From CAYPPG01 sp964412555 (GTDB taxonomy: Bacteria; Hinthialibacterota; Hinthialibacteria; Hinthialibacterales; Hinthialibacteraceae), in the NCBI GenBank assembly GCA_964412555.1, contig CAYPPG010000006.1, positions 124,001 to 188,000 of the forward strand: a stretch of DNA of 64,000 nt. The letters are read 5' to 3'. A program made the position numbers and the translations under genes. Positions 46,968 to 55,520 of the stretch are shown piece by piece. Each line of letters begins with the position of its first letter. Positions within the stretch are counted from its first letter, which is position 1. The notes under the pieces are model-generated. The model did no database searches. It had not been told where the DNA came from and saw nothing but the letters and a program-made list of their open reading frames with translations.

Positions 46968-47978
46968 ATGATGCGCAAAGTTGCAATGTGTATACTCTTC
47001 GCAATGATACTCGCCTTCAATTATGCGGGGGCGGCGGAAAAGAACATTCCGGTATATGGAAATTGGCATGGTGAATTTACGAATTCAGAATGGCAGGACC
47101 GAACGATTCGGGCACAAATTGTGGGAGAAAGCCGGGATACGTATCGAGCGGTTCTCTATGTGGGTGAAAAAGGCCAGGATGAAAAGAGAGTCGAAGTTCG
47201 TGGTAAAACGCAAAAGAAAGTCACTCATTTTGAAGGTCCCGTCGATCTCGGTTCCGATTTAGGGGGAGCGTATATCGTTACCGCCGACCTTCGACAGGGG
47301 CGATGTGAAGGACAATTCAAAGGAGAAGGGAGCAACGGCCAGTTTGTATTGGAACGTGTCGTTCTGAGACCTCCGACTTTAGGGAAAGAACCGCCGGCTG
47401 GAGCCATTGTTCTTTTTGACGGAACCGAAGAGTCCTTGGATCAAAATTGGCATCGGGAAGATCTTTGGAGACGGTTAGGCGATGGTTCTTTCGGACCGCG
47501 TGGCATCTCTTGCTGGACGAAAGACAAATTCGGGGATGGGGAATATCACGTAGAGTTCAAAACCGCCTATATGCCGAACGAACGGGGCCAAGGGCGAAGC
47601 AATAGTGGAGTGTATATTTGTGGAACCTATGAGATTCAGGTGTTGGATAGTTTCGCCGATTTCCCGGCAAACAATCTTTGCGGTGGACTCTATTCGATTG
47701 CCACGCCGATTGTGAACGCTTGTTTGCCTCCGGAAGAATGGCAGACATACGATATAACATTCCGTGCCGCACGTTTCGATGAAAACGGCAAAAAAATCAA
47801 GAATGCCGAATTGCATGTGGTGCATAATGGAAAAGTGATTCACGACAATCTTGTTCTTCCTAAAGCCACTCCAGGTGGTTTATATGGCAACAAAGAAATG
47901 CCGGAAGGTGAATTGTTGCTGCAGTTTCACGGTGATTATCTGAGTTTCAAGAATATTTGGGTCAAGCCGCTGAATTAG
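46968..47978 (+). CDS. Secreted DUF1080 (3-keto-disaccharide hydrolase-type) protein
   Basis: 336-aa exported protein; signal peptide MMRKVAMCILFAMILAFNYAGA. The N-terminal ~110 residues are a beta-rich domain (NWHGEFTNSEW, GKTQKKVTHFEG). The C-terminal DUF1080 domain shows VLFDGTEE, GEYHVEFKTAYM, GQGRSNSGVYICGTYEIQVLDS, NLCGGLYSIATPIVNACLPPEEWQTYDI and LLLQFHGDYLSFKNIWVKPL. Members are concanavalin-like, and some hydrolyse 3-keto sugars. The start is ATG 46968 (or 46971), after a palindromic element. Confidence 0.88.
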   Translation: MMRKVAMCILFAMILAFNYAGAAEKNIPVYGNWHGEFTNSEWQDRTIRAQIVGESRDTYRAVLYVGEKGQDEKRVEVRGKTQKKVTHFEGPVDLGSDLGGAYIVTADLRQGRCEGQFKGEGSNGQFVLERVVLRPPTLGKEPPAGAIVLFDGTEESLDQNWHREDLWRRLGDGSFGPRGISCWTKDKFGDGEYHVEFKTAYMPNERGQGRSNSGVYICGTYEIQVLDSFADFPANNLCGGLYSIATPIVNACLPPEEWQTYDITFRAARFDENGKKIKNAELHVVHNGKVIHDNLVLPKATPGGLYGNKEMPEGELLLQFHGDYLSFKNIWVKPLN

Positions 47979-48002
47979 ATTCGTTTTTCGTAAAGGAACA
48001 GT

Positions 48003-48893
48003 ATGATAATTGGTGTTGTTCTCGGGTTGGGCGCGGCTACCTCTCAATCAGTTGCATATCTTTTTTCTCGGATGTATGCCAATCGATTTGAAAGGAATCC
48101 GGTCTACTTACTCACCGTTTCGCATATCATTTTGGCAATTTTCGCTTTGTTTTTGCTTCCCATATTCTGGCCGGATACGATACCGGAATTTCAGGTCTAT
48201 GCCTGGCCGTTGATTGGAAGCTCTTTATTTTATCTCTTTGGCCAGGGGGCGCTCTTTATGGCGCTTGCCAAGTCTGCGGCCTCGCGGGCATCGCCGTTAT
48301 TGGGATTGAAAGTCTTTATCTTAGCGCTTATCAGTGTGTTGTTCCGCGATGTTTATTTGACAACCTTTCAATGGCTGGCAGTATTTTTAAGTGTCGCGGC
48401 GGCCATGATGCTCAACCGCTCCGGAGGCAGTTTGCCGTGGCAGAGCATTGGATGGATTCTTTCCGCTTGCCTCGGATATTCGCTCTCCGATATCCATATC
48501 AAACAGTTGGTCGGCCATTTCGAGTATTTGGGTTTATTTCACGCTTCGACATTGAGTGTATGCTTAAGTTACCTTTTATGCGGAGCGGTGGGGATTGCTT
48601 GTTTATACTTTCTGCCCGATGTGTCGAAAAAGATGTGGATTCACGCGATCCCCTATTCCATCTCCTGGTTTGTCGCCATGATGCTGCTTTTTGCCTGCTT
48701 TGCCAGTATTGGCGTCGTATTCGGGAATATCGTACAATCCAGCCGGGGGATCATTTCCATTATTCTCGGTTCGTTCGTGGCTGCGGTAGGTTACGAGCAC
48801 ATCGAGGACCGATTGAAACACGCGGTGTTCATCCGCCGGATTGGCGCCGCTTGCTTAATGGTCAGTGCGATTGCTCTCTTCTATTTGGGATAA
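48003..48893 (+). CDS. EamA/DMT-family membrane transporter
   Basis: 296-aa protein with 10 predicted helices in two five-helix halves, typical of drug/metabolite transporters. Hints are FLLPIFWPDTIPEFQVYAWPLIG, SAASRASPLLGLKVFILALISVLF and GNIVQSSRGIISIILGSFVAAVG (the EamA glycine/serine-rich helix near the end of each half). It follows the DUF1080 gene by 24 bp in the same direction and could export or import a sugar-related metabolite. Confidence 0.78.
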   Translation: MIIGVVLGLGAATSQSVAYLFSRMYANRFERNPVYLLTVSHIILAIFALFLLPIFWPDTIPEFQVYAWPLIGSSLFYLFGQGALFMALAKSAASRASPLLGLKVFILALISVLFRDVYLTTFQWLAVFLSVAAAMMLNRSGGSLPWQSIGWILSACLGYSLSDIHIKQLVGHFEYLGLFHASTLSVCLSYLLCGAVGIACLYFLPDVSKKMWIHAIPYSISWFVAMMLLFACFASIGVVFGNIVQSSRGIISIILGSFVAAVGYEHIEDRLKHAVFIRRIGAACLMVSAIALFYLG

Positions 48894-48899
48894 GAGAAT

Positions 48900-49307
48900 T
48901 CACAACATCAAAAAAGAAGCGATTTCAAGGATGTCGTTTTTGCGGAACGGCTTGGGGAGGTAATAACTGATTCCGATATCGAGGCTTTTTTGGCGGGAAT
49001 CTTCGTGGGGATAGGCGGTGATGAGGATGATTTTTGCGTCGGGTTTGTGTTCTTTGATTTTTTGGGCAAATTCGAGACCGTTGAGTTTCGGCATGTTTTT
49101 GTCGATGATAAATAAATCGTAATGTTGAGATAGCGCTTCTTCGATTCCATACAAAGGATCAAGAATCCGCGTGACATTGCAATTTTGCATCGTGAAGACT
49201 TCATCCATGGCTTCGGCATAATCATCGTCATCATCGACGATGAGAATTCGTTTACCGGCCAGCAGTTGGCGCATGAATTTTCGGTCGTTTCCGTTCAATT
49301 CCGGCAT
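48900..49307 (-). CDS. Single-domain response regulator
   Basis: 135-aa CheY-like receiver: ILIVDDDDDYAEAMDEVF, phospho-acceptor Asp69 in FIIDKNMPKLNG, LITAYPH (Thr/Ser switch) and LPKPFRK (conserved Lys). No output domain. ATG 49307 has TGAGGGTAGC upstream; the frame opens further up to 49484 but that part overlaps the NtrC-family gene. It lies directly after the sensor kinase and NtrC-like regulator genes and may be a phosphate sink or additional partner. Confidence 0.85.
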   Translation of the reverse strand: MPELNGNDRKFMRQLLAGKRILIVDDDDDYAEAMDEVFTMQNCNVTRILDPLYGIEEALSQHYDLFIIDKNMPKLNGLEFAQKIKEHKPDAKIILITAYPHEDSRQKSLDIGISYYLPKPFRKNDILEIASFLML

Positions 49308-49383
49308 TGCTACCCTCATAATGCGAGTAAAAATAGCAGTTAATGTGCCAATCTCGATAATCGCTTTCGACTCTGCCGATTGA

Positions 49384-50790
49384 TTAAATCTCTTTTTCCA
49401 TTTCCACCAATTTCGGCAAACGCCGATATAGTGAACTGCGGGACAATCCAAGCACTCTTGCCGCTTCTTCCTTGTTTCCTCCAACCATTTCCAATGTTTT
49501 TCGTATAATCTCCAATTCAGCCTCTTCCAGAGTTGTTCCCACTGAAATCACTATGCTATTGCTGTCTTTTTCAAGGATTTCCTCTGCTGGCTGTCCTGGA
49601 GAAACAGGGGATATTTGCGGTTTGACAATGTCATCCGGTAGGTCGCTTAGAGTCACCCATGGTCCTTGAGCGAAAATCGCGGCATGCTCCACCGCATGTT
49701 GCAACTCCCGCACATTTCCAGGCCAAGGGTACGATAAGAATAATTTGACAACCTCTTGATCGAACTGCTGCAGCTCTTTTCCGGTCTCCTGACTGTATCG
49801 TTCTAGGAACATTTGTGCCAAAATTGGGATGTCTTCCCGCCGTTCGCGCAACGGCGCCAAATGAATTTGCACCACTCGCAGACGATAATATAAATCTTCA
49901 CGGAATTGATTGTCGTTGATGAGTTGCTGAAGATCTTTGTTCGTGGCGGCAATCACTCGCACATCCACATGAATTGTTGTGTTACTTCCGACTCGCTCCA
50001 ATTCGGCATCTTGGAGGATCCGCAGAAGCCGCTGTTGAGCGCTTGCCGACATTTCCCCGATTTCATTCAAAAATATCGTGCCCCCATCCGCCAGCTCGAA
50101 GCGGCCTTTACGGTCTTTGAAAGCCCCAGTAAAAGCGCCTCGCACATGGCCGAATAATTCCGATTCCAGAAGCGTTTCCGGGAGAGAAGCACAATCGACT
50201 TTGATCAAGGGTTTATTACTGCGCCGGCTTTGTTCGTGGATTTCTTGTGCGACTTGATCTTTACCGGTTCCTGTTTCACCGGTCAAGAGTACCGTACTGC
50301 GGGTAGGAGCCGCTTGTTCGATAATATGGAAGATTCGCTTCATCGCCGGCGATTTCCCGAGTAACCGGCCGGAATACCGGGCGACTTGCCGCCTCCATTC
50401 ATCCCGTTCTTCCGATAGTTCTTTGTGTTGAATGGCGCGATCGATTACTACACGAAGTTCTTTGAGCCGGATCGGTTTGGTGAGATAGTCCAACGCCCCC
50501 AGCCTCATGGCTTCCACCGCGGTGTCGACGGCATTCAATCCTGTCAACATAACGACTTGGGTGTCGGATTTCACTTCCTTGATATGGCGGAGAACTTCAA
50601 TCCCGTCTGTGCCGGGCAGCATGATATCACATGTAACCACATCGATATCATGGGAGGCGAAGAGTTCAATCGCCTCCTCGCCGCTTTTCGCTTCGAGAAA
50701 TTCGAAGCGTTTTCCTTCCAGTGCTTCTCGAACCACTTCGCGGGAGTCGGCGTCGTCGTCGATGATAAGTATTGTGCGTCGAATCGTCAC
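49384..50790 (-). CDS. NtrC-family sigma-54-dependent response regulator
   Basis: 468-aa enhancer-binding transcriptional activator. The receiver has TILIIDDDADS and phospho-acceptor Asp55 (VVTCDIMLPG). The AAA+ domain has Walker A TGETGTGKDQVAQEI, the sigma-54-contacting GAFTGA loop (ELFGHVRGAFTGAFKDRKG) and Walker B GTIFLNEIGEM, where Asn replaces the usual Asp. The C-terminal Fis-type HTH is NKEEAARVLGLSRSSLYRRL. It overlaps the sensor kinase by 4 bp. A sigma-54 type promoter lies 2.3 kb away at 53118. Confidence 0.95.
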   Translation of the reverse strand: MTIRRTILIIDDDADSREVVREALEGKRFEFLEAKSGEEAIELFASHDIDVVTCDIMLPGTDGIEVLRHIKEVKSDTQVVMLTGLNAVDTAVEAMRLGALDYLTKPIRLKELRVVIDRAIQHKELSEERDEWRRQVARYSGRLLGKSPAMKRIFHIIEQAAPTRSTVLLTGETGTGKDQVAQEIHEQSRRSNKPLIKVDCASLPETLLESELFGHVRGAFTGAFKDRKGRFELADGGTIFLNEIGEMSASAQQRLLRILQDAELERVGSNTTIHVDVRVIAATNKDLQQLINDNQFREDLYYRLRVVQIHLAPLRERREDIPILAQMFLERYSQETGKELQQFDQEVVKLFLSYPWPGNVRELQHAVEHAAIFAQGPWVTLSDLPDDIVKPQISPVSPGQPAEEILEKDSNSIVISVGTTLEEAELEIIRKTLEMVGGNKEEAARVLGLSRSSLYRRLPKLVEMEKEI

Positions 50791-51935
50791 GAATTTGAAT
50801 CCTTTACGATCGGGATCGTCAGGCGGATAGATGTCCCTTGCCCTTCAACAGCGTCTATATCGATGGCGCCCCCATGATTTTCAACAATTTCACGAACCAA
50901 ATAAAGTCCCAAACCGGTCCCAATGCTTTTTGTGGTAGTAAAAGGATCGAATGCCGCCTGGCGGATTTCTTCCGGCATCCCAGGTCCATTATCGCTGATC
51001 AAAAATTCAATCGAATTACTATGCTGGCAAACCGTCAATCGGACTCTGGCATCGTCTCGTTGAATCCCTCGCATCGCTTCAACCGAATTTCGAATGAGAT
51101 TGGCAAAAGCCCGTTGAATTTGTTGAGTGTCGATCTTTACCGTAGGCAGTTCGTCTGCAACCTCGAACTCAAACGATATTTTTTCATCGGCATAATGTTC
51201 CCGCAACTCTTGCGCAGTATCCCGAATAAAAAGTTGAAGATTCGTCTCCGTTTTTTCCAATGCCCGTGTTTTGGATAACTGCAAGTAATTATTGGCGATT
51301 TCTTCCAGCCGGGATATTTGTTTTTGAATATCGACAACACATTTTTCCAATACTTTTTGATGCCGTTCACAATTCCCCTGCCCCCATTGCTCGAAGGCAA
51401 GTTCGAGGCGCTCGACCAGTAAATCCGATTTGAGAAACAGTACTCCGAGTGGCGTTCTGATTTCGTGTGCCACTTTGGCAGCTACTTTTGCCATGGCCGT
51501 ATCACGCTGAAGGTTTTCGATTTGCTTTTGTAATTGCTGCTCTGCCGAAAGGTCCTTCAAGATTGCTAAAAGTGAAACACATTCTCCGTGCCGATCATGG
51601 AGAGGAACTCTTGTTAAATGAACCGGTACCGCTTCACCGGATTTATGAATTCGAACAGTTTTCTCCTGCAGAATACCGGCGCCGCCCTCGATTTGTTTCT
51701 TGATTCGCTCTCTCTCCGCCTCACGGAGTTCGGTAGGAACAATAGAATCGATCGATTGCCCGATAATTTCTTCTCGCGAATACCCCAACATTTTTTCCGC
51801 CCCGGGTGTCCAAGCCAGTATCCGGCCTTCGGCATCCAGGCGGGTAATGACATCCGAAGAGACTTCTCCGATGGCGGAGAGAATTACATCCTCCTCAATA
51901 CCTCCAGTTGAAAATTGTTTTGGGTCGAAATTCAT
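50787..51935 (-). CDS. PAS-domain sensor histidine kinase
   Basis: 382-aa soluble kinase with no membrane helices. A PAS domain (~20-140: VITRLDAEGRILAWTPGAEKMLGYSREEIIG) leads to HisKA with AKVAHEIRTPLG (phospho-His) and HATPase with NLIRNSVEAM (N box), DNGPGMP (G1) and GTGLGLYLV (G2). It is the cognate sensor of the downstream NtrC-family regulator with an ATGA-type overlap. ATG 51935 is chosen over TTG 51941. The cytoplasmic signal is unknown. Confidence 0.93.
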   Translation of the reverse strand: MNFDPKQFSTGGIEEDVILSAIGEVSSDVITRLDAEGRILAWTPGAEKMLGYSREEIIGQSIDSIVPTELREAERERIKKQIEGGAGILQEKTVRIHKSGEAVPVHLTRVPLHDRHGECVSLLAILKDLSAEQQLQKQIENLQRDTAMAKVAAKVAHEIRTPLGVLFLKSDLLVERLELAFEQWGQGNCERHQKVLEKCVVDIQKQISRLEEIANNYLQLSKTRALEKTETNLQLFIRDTAQELREHYADEKISFEFEVADELPTVKIDTQQIQRAFANLIRNSVEAMRGIQRDDARVRLTVCQHSNSIEFLISDNGPGMPEEIRQAAFDPFTTTKSIGTGLGLYLVREIVENHGGAIDIDAVEGQGTSIRLTIPIVKDSNS

Positions 51936-52051
51936 TTTCAATTATTACACAAATTTGATGACTCGCTTGTTTGAAGCTTTCTATGGAATGTGTATGAACG
52001 TACGAATCCTTGTCGAAAGTGTAGCATAAAAGAAATGGAATAACATAAGAA

Positions 52052-52084
52052 AGACGGTTTCCTTTCACGAGGAGGAAACCGTCT
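52052..52084 (-). terminator. Intrinsic terminator between the Pal-like gene and the kinase gene
   Basis: AGACGGTTTCCT (52052-52063) and AGGAAACCGTCT (52073-52084) form a perfect 12-bp stem with a 9-nt loop. On the minus strand, TTTCTTAT follows. It lies 32 bp after the Pal-like stop and 117 bp before the kinase start. Confidence 0.85.
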
Positions 52085-52115
52085 TGCTTTTGAAATCAGT
52101 TGATTGATAGAGGCT

Positions 52116-52754
52116 CTATTCCACTTCTTTTGAATAGAACATTTCCGCCCGCCGATTCTTGCTCCAAGCCGCTTCCGTATGACCTTGCACAGCCGGTTTT
52201 TCTTCGCCCCACGATTTTGTTGATATGCGGGTAGCGGAAATACCCAACTCGATCATGTAGTTTTTAACAGCTTCCGCACGACGTTCACCCAGAGCCAAGT
52301 TGTATTCATTGGTTCCGCGTTCATCGCAGTGGCCTTCTATAATCGCGATGGTTTTCGGATTGGCTTTGAGAAATTGGACATTTTCTTGAATGGCCGATTT
52401 CGCCGCCGGTTTCAACAACGATTTGTCATAATCAAAGTAGATTGTTTTTTGCGGCATCGGTTCAATCACGGGTGGATGTGGTTCCCTCACCTCTGGTTCT
52501 TTAGGTGGTTCCGGTGTCGGAGGCGGAGTCACCGGCGGTTCAGGCTTAGGCATTTCTTTTTTGGCAAAACGCCATTTAAATAAGTCGGGATGATTGATTT
52601 CGGCAAGATCGGCTTTGAGATACAATTGTGTGGGACAAAGCCATGGTCTCTCGATCTTTGGATTCAGCCCAACCGCTCCAATTTCATCGACCAGAGACCA
52701 CCCTCCTGCAACGGCAATCAGCAAGCAAAATGTTATTAGCATTCGTCGTTTCAT
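52116..52754 (-). CDS. OmpA-domain (Pal-like) envelope protein
   Basis: 212-aa exported protein with an N-terminal signal or anchor (MLITFCLLIAVAGGWSL) but no clear lipobox. A proline-rich linker (PEPPVTPPPTPEPPKEP) leads to an OmpA/Pal peptidoglycan-binding domain: IYFDYDKSLLKPAAKSAI, IIEGHCDERGTNEYNLALGERRAEAVKNYM, and NRRAEMFYSK. The GHCDERGT motif is that of Pal, yet the missing lipobox and the linker set it apart from standard Pal. Confidence 0.85.
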   Translation of the reverse strand: MKRRMLITFCLLIAVAGGWSLVDEIGAVGLNPKIERPWLCPTQLYLKADLAEINHPDLFKWRFAKKEMPKPEPPVTPPPTPEPPKEPEVREPHPPVIEPMPQKTIYFDYDKSLLKPAAKSAIQENVQFLKANPKTIAIIEGHCDERGTNEYNLALGERRAEAVKNYMIELGISATRISTKSWGEEKPAVQGHTEAAWSKNRRAEMFYSKEVE

Positions 52755-52948
52755 GGGTTAGATTTCTCCTTTACCTAGGATAAGACACTCTATATATTTG
52801 TAAGCTAACCTAAGAATATATTCATACTTTACGAAATTTTGGACAAAGTTCAAGTCTTCATAAGGAAAATATCGGTAAGATTCTACTGATAAATAATAAT
52901 CTAAACGATAAAGATCAAACATTCGTCCTAGAATCAGGATTTTACCGT

Positions 52949-52982
52949 GTCAAAAATGAACAGTGATTGTGTGCATTTTGAC
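52949..52982 (+). promoter_or_regulatory. Possible enhancer (UAS) dyad for an NtrC-family activator
   Basis: GTCAAAAATG (52949-52958) and CATTTTGAC (52974-52982) are near-complementary half-sites about 140-170 bp upstream of the -24 element, the typical enhancer distance for sigma-54 promoters. Confidence 0.3.
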
Positions 52983-53117
52983 CACTTTGGCTCACTTGAT
53001 TATTTTGTATCCTCTGGGAATTTCGAGAGAAATACCGTAAGTATTTTATCATAACTGGCTGATAATCATATGCTTATGTATATTTTTATCGAAGAGTAAC
53101 AACAAGAAAATCAAAGT

Positions 53118-53133
53118 TGGCATAGTTCATGCA
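53118..53133 (+). promoter_or_regulatory. Sigma-54 (RpoN) type -24/-12 promoter
   Basis: TGGCATAGTTCATGCA has the GG at -24 (53119-53120) and the GC at -12 (53131-53132) with exact 10-nt spacing. It matches consensus TGGCACG-N4-TTGCA except at three positions. Predicted transcription start is near 53144. Confidence 0.6.
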
Positions 53134-53143
53134 AATGAATAAT

Positions 53144-53229
53144 ATACAAATAAAGAAGCTTATTTTACATCCCATTCTCCCCATTTCGCGAGCCTGCCAA
53201 CCCTCCCCAATTTTGGCAGGCCTTTTTTT
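53144..53229 (+). ncRNA. Candidate sigma-54-controlled small RNA, ~86 nt
   Basis: The span from the predicted start of the sigma-54-type promoter to the end of an intrinsic terminator contains no ORF. It carries two single-stranded C-rich stretches: CCCATTCTCCCC (53170-53182) and CCCTCCCC in the 12-nt loop of the terminator hairpin. Such C-rich loops in known small RNAs pair with Shine-Dalgarno sequences. An NtrC-family regulator and kinase are encoded 1.2-3.8 kb upstream. The RNA itself is inferred, not shown. Confidence 0.5.
53192..53229 (+). terminator. Orphan Rho-independent terminator
   Basis: GCCTGCCAA (53192-53200) pairs perfectly with TTGGCAGGC (53213-53221) across loop CCCTCCCCAATT, followed by CTTTTTTT. 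No protein gene on the plus strand ends upstream. Confidence 0.92.
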
Positions 53230-53548
53230 GTCTACTCACCGATAACAAGAAGAAGAATGGACATTTTTTCTTTTTTCTCCATGATGCCTATTGTGAGTTA
53301 AAATTCACGGGATCCGCATGGCTATTTTATTTGGAACAATCATGGGGCCATATTCGACTAATTCGATGTTTTCTCTTTGTTACTATAACAGTTCATGCTT
53401 AAATGGTTTCTATTACAATGTAGCAACAGCATCTTGTCGGATTCCAATGCCGCCAAGTTCACTTCGGAACTTTTTAGCTTTACTGGTATGCTCCATTGAA
53501 AACACGGTATGTTCCAAGAACAAGATTCCTTACTAGAGGTGTATTTCT

Positions 53549-54703
53549 ATGAGTAAAAAAACTTCACTGACCCGACGATCATTTTTGAAAAGTGGTTCTA
53601 TCGCATTATCCGCCTCGACGATTTCAGCTTCGTCCTTTGCCGCCGCTGAGAAAAACGAGGAGAAAGCAACAATTCTCAATCAAAAGGATAGTATGGCTTA
53701 TCGAAGATTGGGAGATACAGATATATATTTGTCGGCTATTTCACTTGGTGGATTGGTGATGGAACCGGATGTCCATCGGTATGGCATTGAAAAAGGTGTC
53801 AATTTGGTACACATTTCTACAAGTTACATCGGTGGCACATCGATTGTGGAACTTGGAAAGATCATGAAAGACATGCGCGACAAGGTCTATATCTCGCTGA
53901 AAGACAATTTTATCCCCTATGGCCAATCCAAAGATGCGATTCTCAAAAAATTTGATGGTGTATTGAAAACACTCAATACGGATTATATCGATTTTTTCAT
54001 GTTCAACCGCCACAATGGGGATGACGCAGCTGGTCCCGAAATCGAAAAGATGTTCGAGATGCTAAAAAACGCCGGAAAAGTACGCTATGCCGGATTGACC
54101 AGCCATAATCCGAAAATAAAAGAAAGCACGCATGTCGGCATTGAAAGCGGTCTCTACAGCCTCGTAATGCCGGCCATGAATCCCAAAATGTTTGATGCCA
54201 TGCAGGAAGAAATGCGTATGGCGGCAGAAAAAAATGTCGGCGTGATGGTCATGAAATCGATGAGTGGTGTGAGAGGCCGGGAAATGCAAATCGCCTATAT
54301 CAAGAAGTTGATGAAGAATCCCGCCATCACAACGATTCTCAAAGGGATCGGATCCTTTGAAATGTTTGAAGATTATACCAAGGCCGCCAAAGAGGTGTTG
54401 ACCAGCCAAGAAGATTGGAGTTTGTATCGTTACGCGCAAGCCAATCCGGATAAAGACTGTATGTTATGTGGCGAATGTACCCGCAATTGCCCGCAAGGCG
54501 TCGATCCCTCGACGATCATGCGATGCTCCAATTATTATTACGATCAGTGTGGAGATTTGAAACAGGCGCGCGCAACCTATGACGAACTGCCGGCGAATCA
54601 GCGGGCCGACTGCTGTGTACATTGTGGCAAGTGTGAAGAAGGATGCCCGAATGGATTACCCATCCGCGAGCACCTCACACGCAGCCGGATATTGTTTGCC
54701 TAA
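53549..54703 (+). CDS. Tat-exported aldo/keto reductase with C-terminal ferredoxin domain
   Basis: 384-aa protein. The leader LTRRSFLKSGSIALSAS is a textbook twin-arginine signal, implying folding with cofactor before export. The AKR barrel has RRLGDTDIYLSAISLGG, DYIDFFMFNRHNG and GKVRYAGLTSHNP. The C-terminus carries two 4Fe-4S motifs, CMLCGECTRNCPQGVD and CCVHCGKCEEGCPNGLP. Such AKR-ferredoxin fusions occur widely in anaerobes. Its substrate and electron partner are unknown. It ends 90 bp before the tRNA gene. Confidence 0.9.
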   Translation: MSKKTSLTRRSFLKSGSIALSASTISASSFAAAEKNEEKATILNQKDSMAYRRLGDTDIYLSAISLGGLVMEPDVHRYGIEKGVNLVHISTSYIGGTSIVELGKIMKDMRDKVYISLKDNFIPYGQSKDAILKKFDGVLKTLNTDYIDFFMFNRHNGDDAAGPEIEKMFEMLKNAGKVRYAGLTSHNPKIKESTHVGIESGLYSLVMPAMNPKMFDAMQEEMRMAAEKNVGVMVMKSMSGVRGREMQIAYIKKLMKNPAITTILKGIGSFEMFEDYTKAAKEVLTSQEDWSLYRYAQANPDKDCMLCGECTRNCPQGVDPSTIMRCSNYYYDQCGDLKQARATYDELPANQRADCCVHCGKCEEGCPNGLPIREHLTRSRILFA

Positions 54704-54745
54704 ACCATTGCTTGTAGAATCGTAAGATTGAATTCCGCTTGATTC

Positions 54746-54773
54746 TTGACGGAATCAAAGAATGAGGTATAAA
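54746..54773 (+). promoter_or_regulatory. Sigma-70-type promoter of tRNA-Gln
   Basis: TTGACG (54746-54751), a 16-bp spacer and TATAAA (54768-54773) lie 19 bp before the mature tRNA 5' end, an almost ideal tRNA promoter. Confidence 0.75.
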
Positions 54774-54792
54774 TAGGAATAATCCCAACAAT

Positions 54793-54865
54793 TGGGGAGT
54801 GGTCGAATTGGCAAGACGTCTGACTCTGGATCAGAAGGCTCAGGGTTCGAGTCCCTGCTCCCCAG
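54793..54865 (+). tRNA. tRNA-Gln (anticodon CUG)
   Basis: 73-nt cloverleaf: acceptor stem TGGGGAG/CTCCCCA, D-loop TGGTCGAATTGGCA, anticodon stem TCTGA/TCAGA with loop CTCTGGA (anticodon CTG at 54827-54829, reading CAG), T-arm AGGGTTCGAGTCCCT, discriminator G. CCA is not encoded. It marks the left boundary of an accessory island, a common integrase target. Confidence 0.95.
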
Positions 54866-54943
54866 TACTTGAATTTGTTGGACTTACGGTTCTCGTTTTT
54901 TCCCTTCAATTTTGCGATGGTGACCAAATGGTGACCAACTATC

Positions 54944-55174
54944 TTACAGCTCCACACGGCAATTTTCAATATATTTCTTCAAATCGGTGAATTTGTAGAG
55001 AACGCGGCTGGTGGGACCATTCCCTAATTTATAATAGACGATCTCGCCGTTGGCGGCTTTCTGGTCCAACAGACGAACCGAGATGCGGAGGTAATCGGCG
55101 GCTTCTTGGCGGGTTAAATATTCAATCGGTTTTTTGTTTGGTTTTGTGGTGTTATCTTGAATGTGAGCGGTCAT
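54944..55174 (-). CDS. Excisionase-type helix-turn-helix DNA-binding protein
   Basis: 76-aa protein with EYLTRQEAADYLRISVRLLDQKAANGEIVYYKLG, the winged HTH pattern of AlpA/Xis-type DNA-binding proteins, followed by a basic RVLYKFTDLKKYIE segment. AAGGATAAA precedes ATG 55174. Position next to the tRNA fits a recombination directionality factor of an integrated element, though no integrase is seen in the window. Confidence 0.8.
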   Translation of the reverse strand: MTAHIQDNTTKPNKKPIEYLTRQEAADYLRISVRLLDQKAANGEIVYYKLGNGPTSRVLYKFTDLKKYIENCRVEL

Positions 55175-55262
55175 GACATTTTATCCTTCAATCATTTTGG
55201 CTGTTGGAATAGGGGCTTCAGACTTTCATGATCCAAAGCCCCTATTCTTGAGTCCCTCAACC

Positions 55263-55520
55263 CTACTCAGTTTCCGGATCAATTTCCTGCACACTTTTTT
55301 GCTGTGAATGCTCTTGTGAAAACATGTACAGATTTTCCTGTGTAGTTTCGTCGCTTCCGACCAGTGAACCGGGTAAGAGGCTTCCATGCATCAGAATGAT
55401 GTGGATCTCCTTCTTGAGCTTTTTAAAATTGGCTGGATCAATCGTACCGGTGTAATATGCCTGGCCGTTTTCATCCAGTTTCTTCTCAAATTTGCTGATG
55501 AGATCGATTCCGGGCTTCAT
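55263..55520 (-). CDS. Small hypothetical protein, coupled to the decayed primase
   Basis: 85 residues with a recognisable but unassigned KLDENGQAYYTGTIDPANFKKLKKEIHII segment that faintly resembles NGxxYYTG strands of small ssDNA-binding or DUF736-like proteins. A strong GAAAGGAGGTGAAACC RBS precedes ATG 55520, and the start overlaps the upstream stop (ATGA). It probably belonged to a replication or conjugation operon. Function unknown. Confidence 0.6.
   Translation of the reverse strand: MKPGIDLISKFEKKLDENGQAYYTGTIDPANFKKLKKEIHIILMHGSLLPGSLVGSDETTQENLYMFSQEHSQQKSVQEIDPETE

Larger units (their letters stand above)
52755..53548. other. 794-bp gene-poor region holding a sigma-54 promoter and orphan terminator
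   Basis: No convincing protein gene; the best open frame (53318-53536) has no RBS or protein-like composition. In order on the plus strand are an imperfect dyad (52949-52982), a sigma-54-type -24/-12 element (53118-53133), a ~50-nt C/U-rich stretch and a strong terminator (53192-53229). The last ~300 bp would be the promoter and leader of the aldo/keto reductase gene. Confidence 0.6.

Noticed and set aside
53318..53536. 72-codon ORF before the aldo/keto reductase
   Set aside because: No RBS and odd composition; more likely leader DNA.
54700..54969. Minus-strand 89-codon ORF across the tRNA gene
   Set aside because: It is the antisense of tRNA-Gln and its flanks, a common false ORF.
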